Below are positions 45,857 to 57,354 of a stretch of 64,000 nt of DNA, in pieces (the first letter of the stretch is position 1; each line of letters starts with the position of its first letter). Below the pieces are notes generated by a model that worked only from the letters and a program-made list of their open reading frames with translations, was not told the origin of the DNA and did not search any database. The position numbers and the translations under genes are program-made. The stretch is taken from positions 55,820,336 to 55,884,335 of the forward strand of contig OY997592.1 in assembly GCA_963921825.1 (NCBI GenBank), in the 5' to 3' direction. Source of the DNA: Erodium maritimum (taxonomy: Eukaryota > Streptophyta > Magnoliopsida > Geraniales > Geraniaceae).

Positions 45857-48026
45857 TCAAGAAGTAGCAGCAGAGTTTTTGCCATCCTGCTGATAAAAGG
45901 TTTCGTAAGTGGCCACTCTAGGTTTTGATTCGGGCAGCTCCAGTTCCTCCATGAAACCAGCAGACATCTTCAAAAAACCCTCCATGTGTAATGGTTTCCA
46001 TTCCTACCAAGTTTTGACCAATAACTTCAACATTTGTATCATAATAACAAGCTGAGAATAAATAAAGCTGTGATTCCTATGCTAGTCCAATAAATGATCA
46101 GTCAAGTTACCCTCTACTCCTTCCCTAAATCAACGCTCACTGCAAAAAAAATTAAAAATCAATAAAGAATAGGTTTACCTCAAAATTCCACTCTCCGTAT
46201 AAGTCCGGATCATCTTTGGTACTCCAAACGTACGCATATGTTTGCAACTTCTGTAAATTCTCCTGCAAAAAGTATTGAACACAAATTATTATTCTTTGTT
46301 TACGTTGAAACAAAAATGTCATGTACTAGGTATCCATGTTGTATAATAGTATATGTAAATTGCCTATTACTCGAACAAAACAATCAAATGTCATTCAACA
46401 AACTTACCAAAGTAACCTCAACAATGCTCCTTTCATACTCGACATCCTCGAAAATATCCAAGATATCTAACTCAGGAGTAGTGATACCCATAAGTACCTG
46501 CAACAGAATCATTTGCAATGCGTAGTGAGAAATTCAATTAGTTGTGTATCATGAAAGGTAGGAACTTTTTAGAACCCCATCCTAGTTACAGGTGCGGGCC
46601 AACAGCATCATCATCTTCTTGCTCTTCTTTTTAAGCTATTGGTTATCGCTAAGCATGCCATATTAAGAAGATGACCAACTGAAGCTTTACTGGGAAGCAG
46701 AATATAAATATTATTTTCTGTTCCTTCTGCATTTCCCATACAGTTTGTTGTGCCAAATCAGTGGTTATAAAACAGGACAACATGGAAATCCAACAATCAG
46801 ACTAGTGAAGCACAAAGCCAAAAGCATTTCTACTTCTGTTAGATCCAATTAGTGATGGATTATGGAATACTTGGCATTGAATTGGGGGCATTAACCACTC
46901 AATGGAGTGAAAATAACTAGTTATAAGAGCTGCAGTATTTGTTTTTTACGAGGATGACAGCAGATAGCGTTTCTCCAGTACACGAGACTAATAAATGACA
47001 AATTGATAAATTCCATCTGATTCTGATTCTTAATGGGCTCTAGCTTCCCAACGTGCCAAAATTCTGATTATCAATAAGCTTAAACGGTTTGCTTCCTTCA
47101 AAATCTTAGCCATGGCATATAATATTTTACAATCTGCGCTCAACAAGACTATGAACTACTAATTACTTCTAGTTGCATAACCTCTGAGCATCTCACTTAA
47201 AAGCAAGTAGGGTAAAGGCAAATCTCAAAGAAAACGATGCCTTAGCTAAGAAAACAAGAAATAATCATCATTATCAATCATGAGAATCTTGAACTTAAAA
47301 AAATACAGGAATAAGCAAACAAGTACGTTCAGATCAACAAGTTAAGCTTTAATCAGCAGAGGATGGTTATTGATTCAAGGGGAGAAAGTGTTCAACTATC
47401 AATCAAGTGACTCCCATATGAATCTTGACCATATAAATAAACCAGAAACACAAAATGAGGGATAAGAGTAACACTAACCCTCCCGGCAACTTTCTTGTTC
47501 TCCACAGGAAGAATAGCAGGATAAACACGGCCTTTGATGCTGAACCTATGACTGCAGGTAAAAACGAACGGCCAAAAAGACCAACTACTTGAGCAAATGG
47601 GTACACAAAAATTAATAAGCACATATGGGCAAATTGCAAATTCGATTGATTTGCATTCAAACATTTGTGAAAGTCGCGAAATTGATGACAGGTAACACAA
47701 ATAATCTAAACACCAATAGGAATAAAATTGGAAGAACACTAGTTGAGCGTCGAGTCCAACTCGAGCTATAGAACCTGAACCCTTCATTAACATCAAGATG
47801 TAAGAATATTAAATTTCAAATCAATACAAATTTGAAGAGATGAATAGAAAGGAAGAGGAAGGACTGACTAGCCGTGGAGGACGGCGGAGGATGATTGGGG
47901 AATACGGCGGAGGAGGACCCGAACGACGTCATCGGCCAAGAGGCTGCCGTAGACGAAGACGTTGTGGAGCTGCTGCTGAGTCGCACCGCCTGCTGCTGCT
48001 GCCGCCGCCACTACCGTTGGGCTCAT
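45857..48026 (-). CDS. AIG2-like protein (gamma-glutamylcyclotransferase fold), 183 aa, 5 exons
   Basis: Exons on the minus strand: 48026-47869, 47551-47479, 46497-46408, 46262-46179 and 46003-45857. All introns are GT-AG and the frame is continuous to TGA. The N-terminus has an Ala tract. HNVFVYGSLLADDVVRVLL (about residues 21-39) carries the YGSLL substrate-cradle motif of the GGCT/AIG2 fold. RFSIKGRVYPAILP follows across the first junction. LDILDIFEDVEYERSIVEV (about 87-105) contains the conserved acidic patch expected to supply the catalytic Glu. YAYVWSTKDDPDLYGEWNFE continues the barrel, and an alpha-helical tail (FLKMSAGFMEELELPE) completes it. AIG2 was named from avirulence-induced genes of Arabidopsis; relatives act on gamma-glutamyl compounds, but the plant substrate is not shown here. 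Length is normal. No targeting signal is obvious, so it is probably cytosolic. Confidence 0.93.
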
Positions 48027-48260
48027 TTTCGGTACTGAAATTGTTTTGAGAAAGATGAGATAAGTGCCACACAAATCACTGAAATCAAACCCGATAAATA
48101 TGCTAAATTTAGCTATGAGAATCAGTTAATACCTGATTGGTTAGTCAATATGGATGGCACTCTCCACCTTACCTGGTGTGTTTCACGAAATTCTTTCTTT
48201 ACGCAACCAATTTTCAATGGGTTGTAGGCTTTTAGCCGAAACCTTCACCATGGTTCAAAG

Positions 48261-48787
48261 CATGGTTGTAAAAGTCCCCGCCTAGTCCGTCTAGGCCCCA
48301 AAATCTATAAGAACGTTCGATTCGCCGTCTCGTCTAGGCCCCAAAATCTGAAAACCACCCGACTTGTCGTCCAACCCGATTAGACAAAAAATTTGGACTC
48401 TGGTTTGTGAAATCGGACATTCGAAAAAGAGATGAAAATGTGAGAGAGACGATATGTTTGTAATGGTCTTAAATTTATTGATAAAAAGAATATGGCACGT
48501 GTCTCTCTTTAATGATTCATCATTATAATTTATATTTTTATTAAAATAAAGAGTAAAATCAAAATGAGAGCATTATTTGGTTTAGTATTTTGTAATTTGA
48601 TACTTTTTGTTTTTTTATATCATACAAATATAGTTTAGATTTTGAATTTTTAATTATATTTGTGTAATATATATTTATTAATAATTAAAAATATTAAAAA
48701 GTGAAATCCGCTTAGGCCCCGACTAGTCCCCGCCTAACGCCTAGTGGTCCTCACCGCCCGACTAGCGCCTAGCGCCATTTACAACCT
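48261..48787. mobile_element. MITE of a GCCTAG-rich, hAT-like family (copy 1)
   Basis: The ends GGTTGTAAAAGTCCCCGCC and ..GCGCCATTTACAACC are inverted. The flanks at 48251-48260 and 48788-48797 are both TGGTTCAAAG (8-bp hAT-type TSD or slightly longer). The GC-rich ends repeat CGCCTAGTCC and CTAGCGCCTAG; the centre is AT-rich. Related copies lie at 53448-53525 and 59685-59831. Confidence 0.75.
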
Positions 48788-48944
48788 TGGTTCAAAGACA
48801 CTTTAGAATATTCAGTTAAAATTCAAGATGTGAACAATACATTAAGATAGTTTTTGTACAAAGGCATAAGTATTAATTATATGGTTAATTTCATCCTACT
48901 ACTTTACAAAATTTTAATTTCATCTCATTCCTATAACTATAGTT

Positions 48945-49445
48945 TTTTTGGGGTGAAATGGTGCAATTTTATTTATAGCATTCTTCGATATAAGAGTGCG
49001 TCAGGAAAAACTTCCTGACCACAAAATAAAAGAGTCAGAACATTGTAAGGAAACCCAATAGGTTCTTTGGCATCAGACGGATGAACCGGCACAACCGGTG
49101 TTGAGAGGGCCATAAAGGCATATTGAAAGTAAAACTATTCTAGGTTGAGACCATTGATTACTGCTCAAGGTGTAGCCAAAAATGTTGGATTCGTTGTATA
49201 GACCGAACATGCAATCACTGATCTCGGGTGGAGACAGAACTCTTCTCAAGGACCCCTCCAGATGCCAGTCCTTGGAGCAATGGATTCCTTTCATTCCTCT
49301 GAGCGGGGTTGCTTTCCAATATCATTGTTCAATAGCACAATCCAGAACTTTTCCCTAAGTAGAATTGTTCAACCAAATTTATGGATTCCGAGTACAAGAG
49401 CGGTGTTTCTCAAGCTAACGTGGGTCCGCCACCACTATTGTACAA
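48945..49445 (-). mobile_element. 5'-truncated LINE tail, minus strand
   Basis: A T-run at 48943-48950 is the poly(A). The minus strand before it (CTATAAATAAAATTGCACCA) is a LINE-like tail. A 73-codon open frame at 49294-49073 (HLEGSLRRVLSPPEI, SSNQWSQPRIVLLSICLYGP) belongs to the LINE 3' region. No convincing TSD was found, so the right border is approximate. Confidence 0.55.
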
Positions 49446-49479
49446 GATGGAGCAAAAAAACGTTGTTGTGGTCGGTTCG

Positions 49480-50430
49480 AGCGAACAAAGGCGAAGCTGA
49501 TGAAGTAGCAGTTGTCATTGACCATGCAGTATGCCGAAGCAGTTGCCATTGACACGAATGATTGGACTCAGCTCGAGAATGCCAACCACGAGGCTCTTAT
49601 ATTCGAGATGCTTCGAGCTATGAACCACAACTAGCATGCTCAGTGATATGTTTTCGTATTAACGTTCCTGGTTTCGAACAAGTTAGGTTTATTTTGTACT
49701 TAGAAAACCTGATCGTAAAGTTCGTAATATATGTGGTGTTTATGTTTGTCTTTTAATGCTTGTCATTGAAGGTTTGACCGATTCGGTCCCTCTTGGTCAC
49801 AATCCCCGAATTTGCCTCCATAATTACTCATATATTCTGTCAAGATAAGATTTGGACCGATTCTTTACTTTTGAATTTGAAACCCTACGATTCTGCCTCC
49901 TTATTTATACCAACACATTAGCGAAATCGGCATCCACACATCTTCTCCAAACCTCTCACCAAAACATAATCGACAGCTCATTATTTCATACACCGCTAAA
50001 TTCATGACACCTATATGGACCGACGTTGAGAGAGGAGGCTTGTTGTGGCTTGGATGATACACGAGAGTGACACAAGAGAGTACTAACACGATCTCTATGC
50101 GGATTGGCAATCCATGGCAACAGAACCATACCCCTAGTCAATGAAGAAACTCAAAGATCACTGACAGAAGACCAACCTCCGGGTGTAGCGATTCGAGATA
50201 TCGTTCTTGTAAGTATGACATGATCTCGGTGCAACCGCAACCGATGTTGAGGTGTTCCTCGAGGCCAACCGGATGCCAGTAATATCGACTACCAATTCAA
50301 CAAGCATGAGTGGTGGGCGACTGTTCGGGAATGCCCGAAATAACGCCGAATGAACGGGTTTCCGAACCTCTAGTTTTCATTCGGTCGGGTTGCTCGGGAG
50401 TTGTCTGCGTGGAGGTGGTTTTTCTAGGTT
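49480..50430 (+). pseudogene. Possible PIF/Harbinger ORF1 relic
   Basis: Weak evidence. Near 50290-50345 one frame reads YQFNKHEWWATVRECPK, similar to the C-terminal FxxxHxWxxVKDxPKW words of PIF ORF1. ATGACACCTATATGGACCGA near 50003 could be the beginning of the Myb part. The rest is too decayed. The words FEMLRAMNHN near 49597-49630 are unassigned. Confidence 0.3.
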
Positions 50431-51064
50431 CTTGGATATTTTTTTATCAGAGTTTGATGTTGTAGTATCATTGTGTTTTTTTGAAAATAATAATATTTGC
50501 TTTCTATTATTTTATTCACATTAATCTCGGAATAGACCGAATCGATCTATTTCCATTGTACCACCACCAACAACAGACCCCCGAATTGGGTCGAATTAGA
50601 CCTAAAAATTCCAAAATTAAGGCCTAAACAGACCGTGATTAGACCGATTCGATCTAATCCCATTATAGAAGGTCTTACGAAGCTCAAAGAATGATAAAGT
50701 TTGGTGTAAGAGTATTTACGTTAATTCTTAACTCACCGCAACCGAAATTTGGATAAAACTAGCATCGTTATAATGTACAGAAATTAGAATAAGTTCGTAC
50801 GATTTTCAAAAATTATTGTGTACATGTAAAATACGCTGATGTATTTAGGTAGGTACACGTAAATAACCCTCAAAATAAAAAGCATTATCAAATTTTGCTC
50901 AGGATCCCAAAGTCTTGGCCCGGCCTTGTGTATAATTTATAATCTCAATCGGGTTTACGAATTACGAGTAGGGGCCAAATTTATCACATTTTCTAATAAT
51001 AACCATTTCTCAGCACTCCATCCAAATTTCTTGAAGGATCGATAAAAAAGGCGATTCCGGTAAC
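50431..51064. other. AT-rich spacer, no gene seen
   Basis: The last 70 bp continues across the copia element (target GGCGC / GGCAC) and may once have been the upstream region of the trihelix pseudogene. Confidence 0.4.
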
Positions 51065-51069
51065 GGCGC

Positions 51070-53284
51070 TGTAGAAATGAGAAAATATGTTCTCATTCAA
51101 CTTGTTTTGATAATACACAAGTAACTAATATATATACACAAGTATTGAGACTCTTCAACTACTCCATTAATGAAGGGATCATTAATGGTGACTTTTCCAC
51201 TCCTCAATACTAATTACACTCCCCCTCAAGCTGAGGCATATATATTAATCATGCCCAGCTTGTTACAAAGGTAATCAACTCTAGTACCCGGAAGTGCTTT
51301 AGTGAACAAGTCCCCTAATTGATCTCCTGTTTTCACATATGCGGTGGTAATCAAATTTTGCTGAAGTTTTTCACGGACGAAATGACAATCAATCTCGATA
51401 TGCTTGGTTCGTTCATGAAACACGGGATTTGAGGCAATATGAAGAGCAGCTTGATTATCACACCATAACTTTGCGGGCATGGAGACTTTGAGACCAAGTT
51501 TTGAAAGGAATTGGTAGATCCACATTATTTCACTTACAGACTGGGCCATGGCTCTGTATTCCGATTCAGCACTAGATCGAGAAACTACATTTTGTTTCTT
51601 AATTTTCCATGAGACCAAATTGCCTCCTACGAATACACAGTACCCTGAAGTAGATCGACGATCAATCTTGCATCCTGCCCAATCTGCATCTGTAAAACAC
51701 TCTATATGAGTATGACCATGATTCTGATAGAGTATACCTCGTCCAGGTGCTCCTTTTAGATAACCCAGAATATGTTCGAGCGCGGCCCAATGCTCGACTG
51801 TAGGGGGAGACATAAACTGACTTACAATGCTCACTGAGTATGCAATGTCAGGCCGGGTTACTGTAAGATAGTTTAGTTTCCCCACAACTCTTCTATACCT
51901 TTCTGGATTTTCAAACAATTCTCCTTCTTTCATGAGTTGTGTATTTTGAGGCATTGGGGCAGAACATGGCTTGACTCCTAGCTTTCCAGCAACTGTTAAC
52001 AAGTCCAGCACATATTTTCTCTGAGATAAGAAAATTCCCTTCTTGCTTCTTGATACTTCTACTCCCAGAAAGTACTTCAAGACACCCAAATTTTTGGTAC
52101 TGAATTGACTGTGGAGAAACGACTTCAACGAAGAGATGCCCACCTTATCGCTGCCGGTGATAACAATATCATCCACATATACCACTAGGAGAATAACACC
52201 TGCTGGAGAGCTCCTGTAAAACACAGAATGATCGGACTTGCTCTTGTTCATTCCAAACTTTTCCACTGCTTGGCTAAACTTTCCAAACCACGCTCGAGGA
52301 CTTTGTTTGAGCCCATATAAAGATTTCTGAAGATGACATACCATTCCAGACTCCCCCTGAGCAACAAAACCTGGAGGTTGCTCCATATAAACTTCCTCAT
52401 GCAAGTCCCCATGCAAGAAAGCATTTTTGATATCTAGTTGGTATAATGGCCAATCATAAGTGGCTGCCAAAGAGATAAACAATCGCACAGAAGTCAGTTT
52501 AGCAACAGGAGAGAAAGTATCTGAGTAATCCACCCCATAAGTTTGAGCGAAGCCTTTAGCCACTAGGTGAGCCTTAAGACGGGCTACAGAACCATCAGAA
52601 TTGAATTTAGTAGCAAATACCCACTTACAACCAATAGCCTTTTTCCCGGGAGGTAGCGGAACCAATCGCCAAGTACCATTAGCATCCAATGCACTCATCT
52701 CCTCTGTCATCGCTGAACACCAGCCAGGATGGGATAAAGCCTCATGAAGATTTTTAGGAACTGAAACTGAATCAAGAGAGGCAATAAAGGAACACGACAT
52801 AGGAGACAACTGATCATATGACACAAACGAAGAGATAGGATACGTACACTGTCGTTTACCATTACGAAGGGCGATGGGGAGATCATCATCAGGATCTGTT
52901 GGCGAAGAGGAACTCGGCTCTGGACATGCAGCGGGAGGGGCTTGAGTAGCGGGTGGTGCCTGTGTAGCGGGAGGGGCTTGAGTAGCGGGTGGTGCCTGTG
53001 TAGCGGGAGGGGCCTGTCGTCGGGAATAAATGTATCGGATCGGCAATGGCGGCGGCGGTGGTGGTGGATTCGGAACAGTATGCATAGATGGTGTTGGCGT
53101 AGTGGTAGGTGTAGGTACAATCCGCTCTGATACCATGTAGAAATGAGAAAATATGTTCTCATTCAACTTGTTTTGATAATACACAAGTAACTAATATATA
53201 TACACAAGTATTGAGACTCTTCAACTACTCCATTAATGAAGGGATCATTAATGGTGACTTTTCCACTCCTCAATACTAATTACA
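51070..53284 (-). mobile_element. Young Ty1-copia derivative lacking gag, protease and integrase
   Basis: The two 149-bp LTRs, 51070-51218 and 53136-53284, are identical by eye and run TGTAGAAATG...TAATTACA on the plus strand. The flanks are GGCGC and GGCAC (5 bp, one mismatch). Oriented on the minus strand, the primer-binding site TGGTATCAGAG abuts the 5' LTR at 53135-53125, and the polypurine tract CTTGAGGGGGAG abuts the 3' LTR. The 1.9-kb interior is one open frame for RT-RNase H. Identical LTRs point to recent insertion; loss of gag-PR-INT makes it non-autonomous. Confidence 0.93.
51226..53136 (-). CDS. Copia reverse transcriptase-RNase H protein (636 codons, intact)
   Basis: Open from an ATG whose A is the last base of the 5' LTR (ATGGTATCAGAG, overlapping the primer-binding site) to TGA at the polypurine tract. 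The N-terminal 60 residues are Pro/Thr-rich, with five PPATQA repeats from an 18-bp tandem unit. Then comes the usual copia linker (HEALSHPGWCSAMTEEMSAL). RVT_2 follows: GCKWVFATKFNSDGSVARLK, DYSDTFSPVAKLTSVR, LDIKNAFLHGDLHEEVYMEQ, and the catalytic YVDDIVITG. RNase H: DADWAGCKIDRRSTSGYCVF, SSAESEYRAMA, WCDNQAALHIASNPVFHERT, KHIEIDCHFVREK. All key acidic residues are present. Gag, protease and integrase are missing, so the frame begins where the middle of pol would be. Whether it is translated is unknown; it could supply RT in trans. Confidence 0.9.
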   Translation of the reverse strand: MVSERIVPTPTTTPTPSMHTVPNPPPPPPPLPIRYIYSRRQAPPATQAPPATQAPPATQAPPATQAPPAACPEPSSSSPTDPDDDLPIALRNGKRQCTYPISSFVSYDQLSPMSCSFIASLDSVSVPKNLHEALSHPGWCSAMTEEMSALDANGTWRLVPLPPGKKAIGCKWVFATKFNSDGSVARLKAHLVAKGFAQTYGVDYSDTFSPVAKLTSVRLFISLAATYDWPLYQLDIKNAFLHGDLHEEVYMEQPPGFVAQGESGMVCHLQKSLYGLKQSPRAWFGKFSQAVEKFGMNKSKSDHSVFYRSSPAGVILLVVYVDDIVITGSDKVGISSLKSFLHSQFSTKNLGVLKYFLGVEVSRSKKGIFLSQRKYVLDLLTVAGKLGVKPCSAPMPQNTQLMKEGELFENPERYRRVVGKLNYLTVTRPDIAYSVSIVSQFMSPPTVEHWAALEHILGYLKGAPGRGILYQNHGHTHIECFTDADWAGCKIDRRSTSGYCVFVGGNLVSWKIKKQNVVSRSSAESEYRAMAQSVSEIMWIYQFLSKLGLKVSMPAKLWCDNQAALHIASNPVFHERTKHIEIDCHFVREKLQQNLITTAYVKTGDQLGDLFTKALPGTRVDYLCNKLGMINIYASA

Positions 53285-53447
53285 GGCACAAATACAGGTT
53301 CCTTTGCCACCGTTCTACTTAATCTGGTAAATTTCAAAAAACTTATGTCTCAGTACCTTTTTTCGTACGCTGTTTATTCATGTGTCAATGTTACTCTCTT
53401 CGCAACCCATGTATCAAGGTCTGTTTTATTTTAAGATCTGTTGCGAT

Positions 53448-53525
53448 CAATGTTCTAAAAATCCCGACTGGGCGCCCGCCTAGGCCCCAGTTTGTGTCTA
53501 GTCGACCCGACTTGGCGCCTAGAAC
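53448..53525. mobile_element. Short GCCTAG-family MITE (copy 2)
   Basis: TGTTCTAAAAATCCCGACTG at the left and GGCGCCTAGAACA at the right form short inverted ends around GGCGCCCGCCTAGGCCCC. It resembles 48261-48787 and 59685-59831. No TSD claimed. Confidence 0.5.
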
Positions 53526-54349
53526 AATTTTGCATATTATAGTGACTAAATTATAATAATTAGATGGTTGTTTAGAGTTGTACGGTGTTGGTAATATCAG
53601 GGATTACGCTTCTAAGTTGTTTGGTGTTATTTTTTTTAGGTATTTTAAATATTTTTTTACCATTTTTAATATAAGAAAGTTCATATTTTAGTTCTATAAA
53701 TAGTAATATACATGTTTGGCCTCATTCTAAAACCGATGTAATGACATTCTTGTATTTGTATCTTGTTGTTAGGGTGTTTGCTGATTATATGGATTGCTAG
53801 GTCTTGTTTGTCCGGAGAGTGTAATTTGTGTTATGGATTTCATGGTAGCAGATACATTGTGGAAAACTTAAAAAATGAAGCAGGAAGAAAGAACCCCATC
53901 ACGAGCTTCAGGCTCCCAACGCACACGTTCTCAAATAAGTCCAGAGTGGACGACGAAAAATTCTCTCATCTTAGACTCTTAGTCAACGAAATCATAGCAG
54001 CTGAAGGGGAATGCCAAAATGCCTTGCAGAGGCGGATTTAGGGGGTTTTAGGGTATGCCACGGCATACCCTGCCTTGAGAAAATGATATATAACTATAGA
54101 GATTTCAAATGCCTTCGATTTGATATTTTACGGGCGTAAATCGGAGTTCGTATGAAGAAGTTATGATCGTTTGAAAATCTGATGTCGTGTATAACCTTAT
54201 TTTACTTGAAAATGCTCTTTTTACACTACAAATGTCTATTACACTTTCCAACAACCTTACTCATAGTTTTTTTGTAGGTTATATTTGAAAATGTTAGATG
54301 TAAAAGATAACGGTTCAGTATTTTACATTTACAAGTATTTATAGTCATT

Positions 54350-54650
54350 CACAATGAAGTAGTTTTGACTCATTTGTGTGGTCTGTTCTTGATTGGCGGT
54401 GCTTGTAATCTGTACCTTCTTTTTCTTGTTGCACTTGGTGGATATCCTTGTGGTCTGCCCTTGTTGGCGGTTCTTGTATTCTGCACCTTTTTATGGGTTG
54501 GAATCTTATCGTCTTTGGTTTCTGTTGTGCCCTATAAGAAGGATGCGTACTTCTTGGGCTTTTGGAGGCCTGTAGTCAGATTTCATGTATTCCTCTTTCC
54601 CCTCGTAAGAGGTTTAATTTAAATTTGCATTTGCCGATCAAAGAAAAAGA
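54350..54650 (+). mobile_element. Short LINE tail inside the hAT-like element
   Basis: Ends ..AATTTGCATTTGCCGATCAAAG then AAAAAGAAA, a plant LINE-like tail. TTGGCGGT-containing units repeat twice upstream (near 54395 and 54464). The flanks TCATTCAC and TCATTTAC may be a weak TSD. Confidence 0.4.
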
Positions 54651-54710
54651 AATCATTTACGTTCTCATATACATCGTATGACTGAATATATGTTTTGCCT
54701 AGTGCGCTCT

Positions 54711-57354
54711 TGTAAGAACCGCCCCCGGTCGATCCCGGTCAAACCGGTGAATTCTGGCTAAAGTTGAATTTTGCCGGAAAAGTCAACCGATGACTCCGGG
54801 AGTCATTCGGGACCTTTCCAGGGCCCAAAAATCTTAGTCGCCGTTACGGTTAGCTAAATTGGGCCGTTTCCTTTCAAATGGCTCATTTTGCGAAAAAGTC
54901 AAACTCAGGTCAAACTAAGCCTAATTAAGGACTAAAATTAATTAAATCTTTTGTGCTGGATTTTCTTAAGAAGATAGGTGGTCCCCACATGGACATGTGT
55001 CCATGTTGGCTTGGGGGAGAAGAAAAAGGGTAGGATGACCCTTATACCCCTAAACTTGAACTTGAAAGGCTTTTAGGCAAAGGGGGCATTTGAGTCATTA
55101 CAAGGTTAGGTTTTAAGTGGTTTGGGACACAATTTCAGCCCATTTTTCATTAGTGGCCGAATTCTATAGATAGAGGAAAGAGTTTGGAGCTTCCATGGAA
55201 GCTTGAAGAAGAAGCAAGGAAAAAGAGGAGACTTTTTTATCATTTCTACCTCAAATCATCTCCCAAACGTCATTTTCTTCATCCCCTTTCCATCCTTAAG
55301 GAAAATCATCTATCTATTTTCGTTTTGGTTGAATTCTACTTAGTGGGTTTGCTAGAAAAAGCTTGAAACTAGTTGAGTTTCCATGGATGATGAACTTTTA
55401 AGGTTGAAGTAGATGATAGATGCTTAAAACTAGGTTTAGATGATGAAATCAATTGGATTTGTGGAGTTTTGATGAAGACCCATGATGGGTATTGAGGTAT
55501 TGACGTTTATGGAGCTGTTTTGGAGGTTTGGGAAGGTTAAAAATGGAGATTTTGAGGTTTATTTTCGTGAAATCGGAGCTGGGGGAAGAAGAAGGACGAA
55601 CCTGTCCAGACCCGTCACGGATCCGTGACGGGGACCGTGACGGAGGACGTCACTGCTCCGTTAGGGAGACCGTGACAGCGCCAGTCACGGCTCCGTGAGG
55701 AGAACGGTAACGGTGCAGACCATGGGTCCGTGACCCGAATCGTGGCAGACCAGAGTTGGGCCTTTTGGGCCCATTTTGTTGGATTTCGAGTAATTGGGAC
55801 GGTTATCTATAACCGAGTCTTTTTGGGGTTAATTGCGAACGGTTTCCTCTTTAAACCAATTGTGAATTACTCTTGATTCTAGTATTTAATTGTGATCCTA
55901 GACTTTGGACCCGAGCTCGGAGGAGGAGGAGACTTTTGGACCTCGTGAAGTGACTAAGCGTTTGGAAAGCGATCGAGGTAGGGAAAGTGGCGAATACCGG
56001 TTTAATTGTGGAAAGTTACTAGTATGCCTATAGGTTGCGAATACTTGATATAATGATAGTATGCATGTAGGATGTGAGGAACGAGTGAAATGAGGGATAG
56101 CTTACGAGCCATGTCGAGCCGTAAGTTTGGGAATTGTCGTGCTGTAGAAATGCATGTGGGCCATGTCGAGCCCTTAGGTTTGTGTATTGATTGAAATGTC
56201 ATGATCTATGATTGTGATGCTTGATGTGTGGTTTATCCGTTATTAGATTGAGAATCATGTTATGATATGCTCGGTGTAGCGTGTTGTTATGTTTTGGGCA
56301 AGTGTGCCATGCTTGATATGACGTGAACAAATGGTTGTGATATGATCGGGTGACTGATAGACCGATGTGTTGTGTTGTGGTAAGATTGACTCGGTTGGTA
56401 TATTGTGGTTGAATTATGGCATTGCGATGCGTGAGACTCTCTTGATGTATGTTCCGAGATGAGGCGTGTTCCGGTACGATACCTACACCGAGGGGGTACG
56501 CCGGTGTAGGGTGGTATCTAGGCTGACGGTGAGTGGTCCCATGTACGCGGTCCCCCGGGGTGTGGTTCCGGTACGATACCTACATCGAGGGGGTATGCCG
56601 GTGTAGGGTGTCTAGGCCGACGGTTACGTGATCAATATTGTGATTGTGCCCCGATGCATTTCCGGGAAGACATATAGGCCGATGATGTGTGGTCCGGTAT
56701 GATGTATCGTGTTTGTGCCCCGATGTGGTTTCGGGAAGATATCTAGGCCGATGCTGTGTGGTCTGATACGATATGGTTGAGTCGGGTTGTGGATAGCCGG
56801 CGGGTTCGGAGACTGCTGTACGGGACGTGTGTTTATTTTATTGTATGTTGTATGCTTGATGATTGGATAAGTGATGCGAGTACCTTGTGATAGTGTGCGT
56901 GTAAGTAAGTTTGTGAGTGTGGTCATAGTCTTGTTACTGAGGATTGTGGTTATGAGATTCCGTGTTATGGTTAGTTGTGTGTCGTACTAGTATGCCCTAA
57001 TTGGACGGTTACTCGTGGTGGTGAGCGGATGCTCATAACCTTAACTACTTTCCTACTGAGCGAAAGCTCACCCCTTTACTTTATTGTTCTACAGGTCTTG
57101 AGCGGGATTTGTGCTAGCGGGATACTCGGAGTTTGGGAGCTAGCGAGGGTCTTGTCTAGTGTGGTCTAGAGACGTACTGTTTTATTGATTACTAAACTCT
57201 TTTACTATTTGGTTTTGCCGAGCTATTGACTCGTGATGTTACTTGGATCTTTTAAACTGTTATTGGAGACTCTTTTTTATTTTAAAATTTCTTTATATTG
57301 TATTATTTTAGTTCACATCTCGAGTCCGGTCAAAACCGGATTTGGGGCGTGACA
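54711..57354 (-). mobile_element. Solo-LTR-like element, 2.64 kb, nested in the hAT-like transposon
   Basis: On the minus strand it starts TGTCACGCCCCAAATCCGGT at 57354 and ends CGGTTCTTACA at 54711. The flanks GCTCT (54706-54710) and ACTCT (57355-57359) form a 5-bp TSD with one mismatch. No gag or pol is seen. The interior has degenerate repeats (ACCGTGACGG / GTCACGGCTCCGTGA near 55610-55740; GGTACGATACCTACA twice near 56470-56590). Same family as 35373-38833 and nearly identical to 63252-64000. Confidence 0.75.

Noticed and set aside
56624-56926. 100-codon frames in the LTR (and the like at 63681-63983)
   Set aside because: They are mirror copies in related LTRs with degenerate repeats; the conserved open frame follows from the DNA duplication, not from a known protein.
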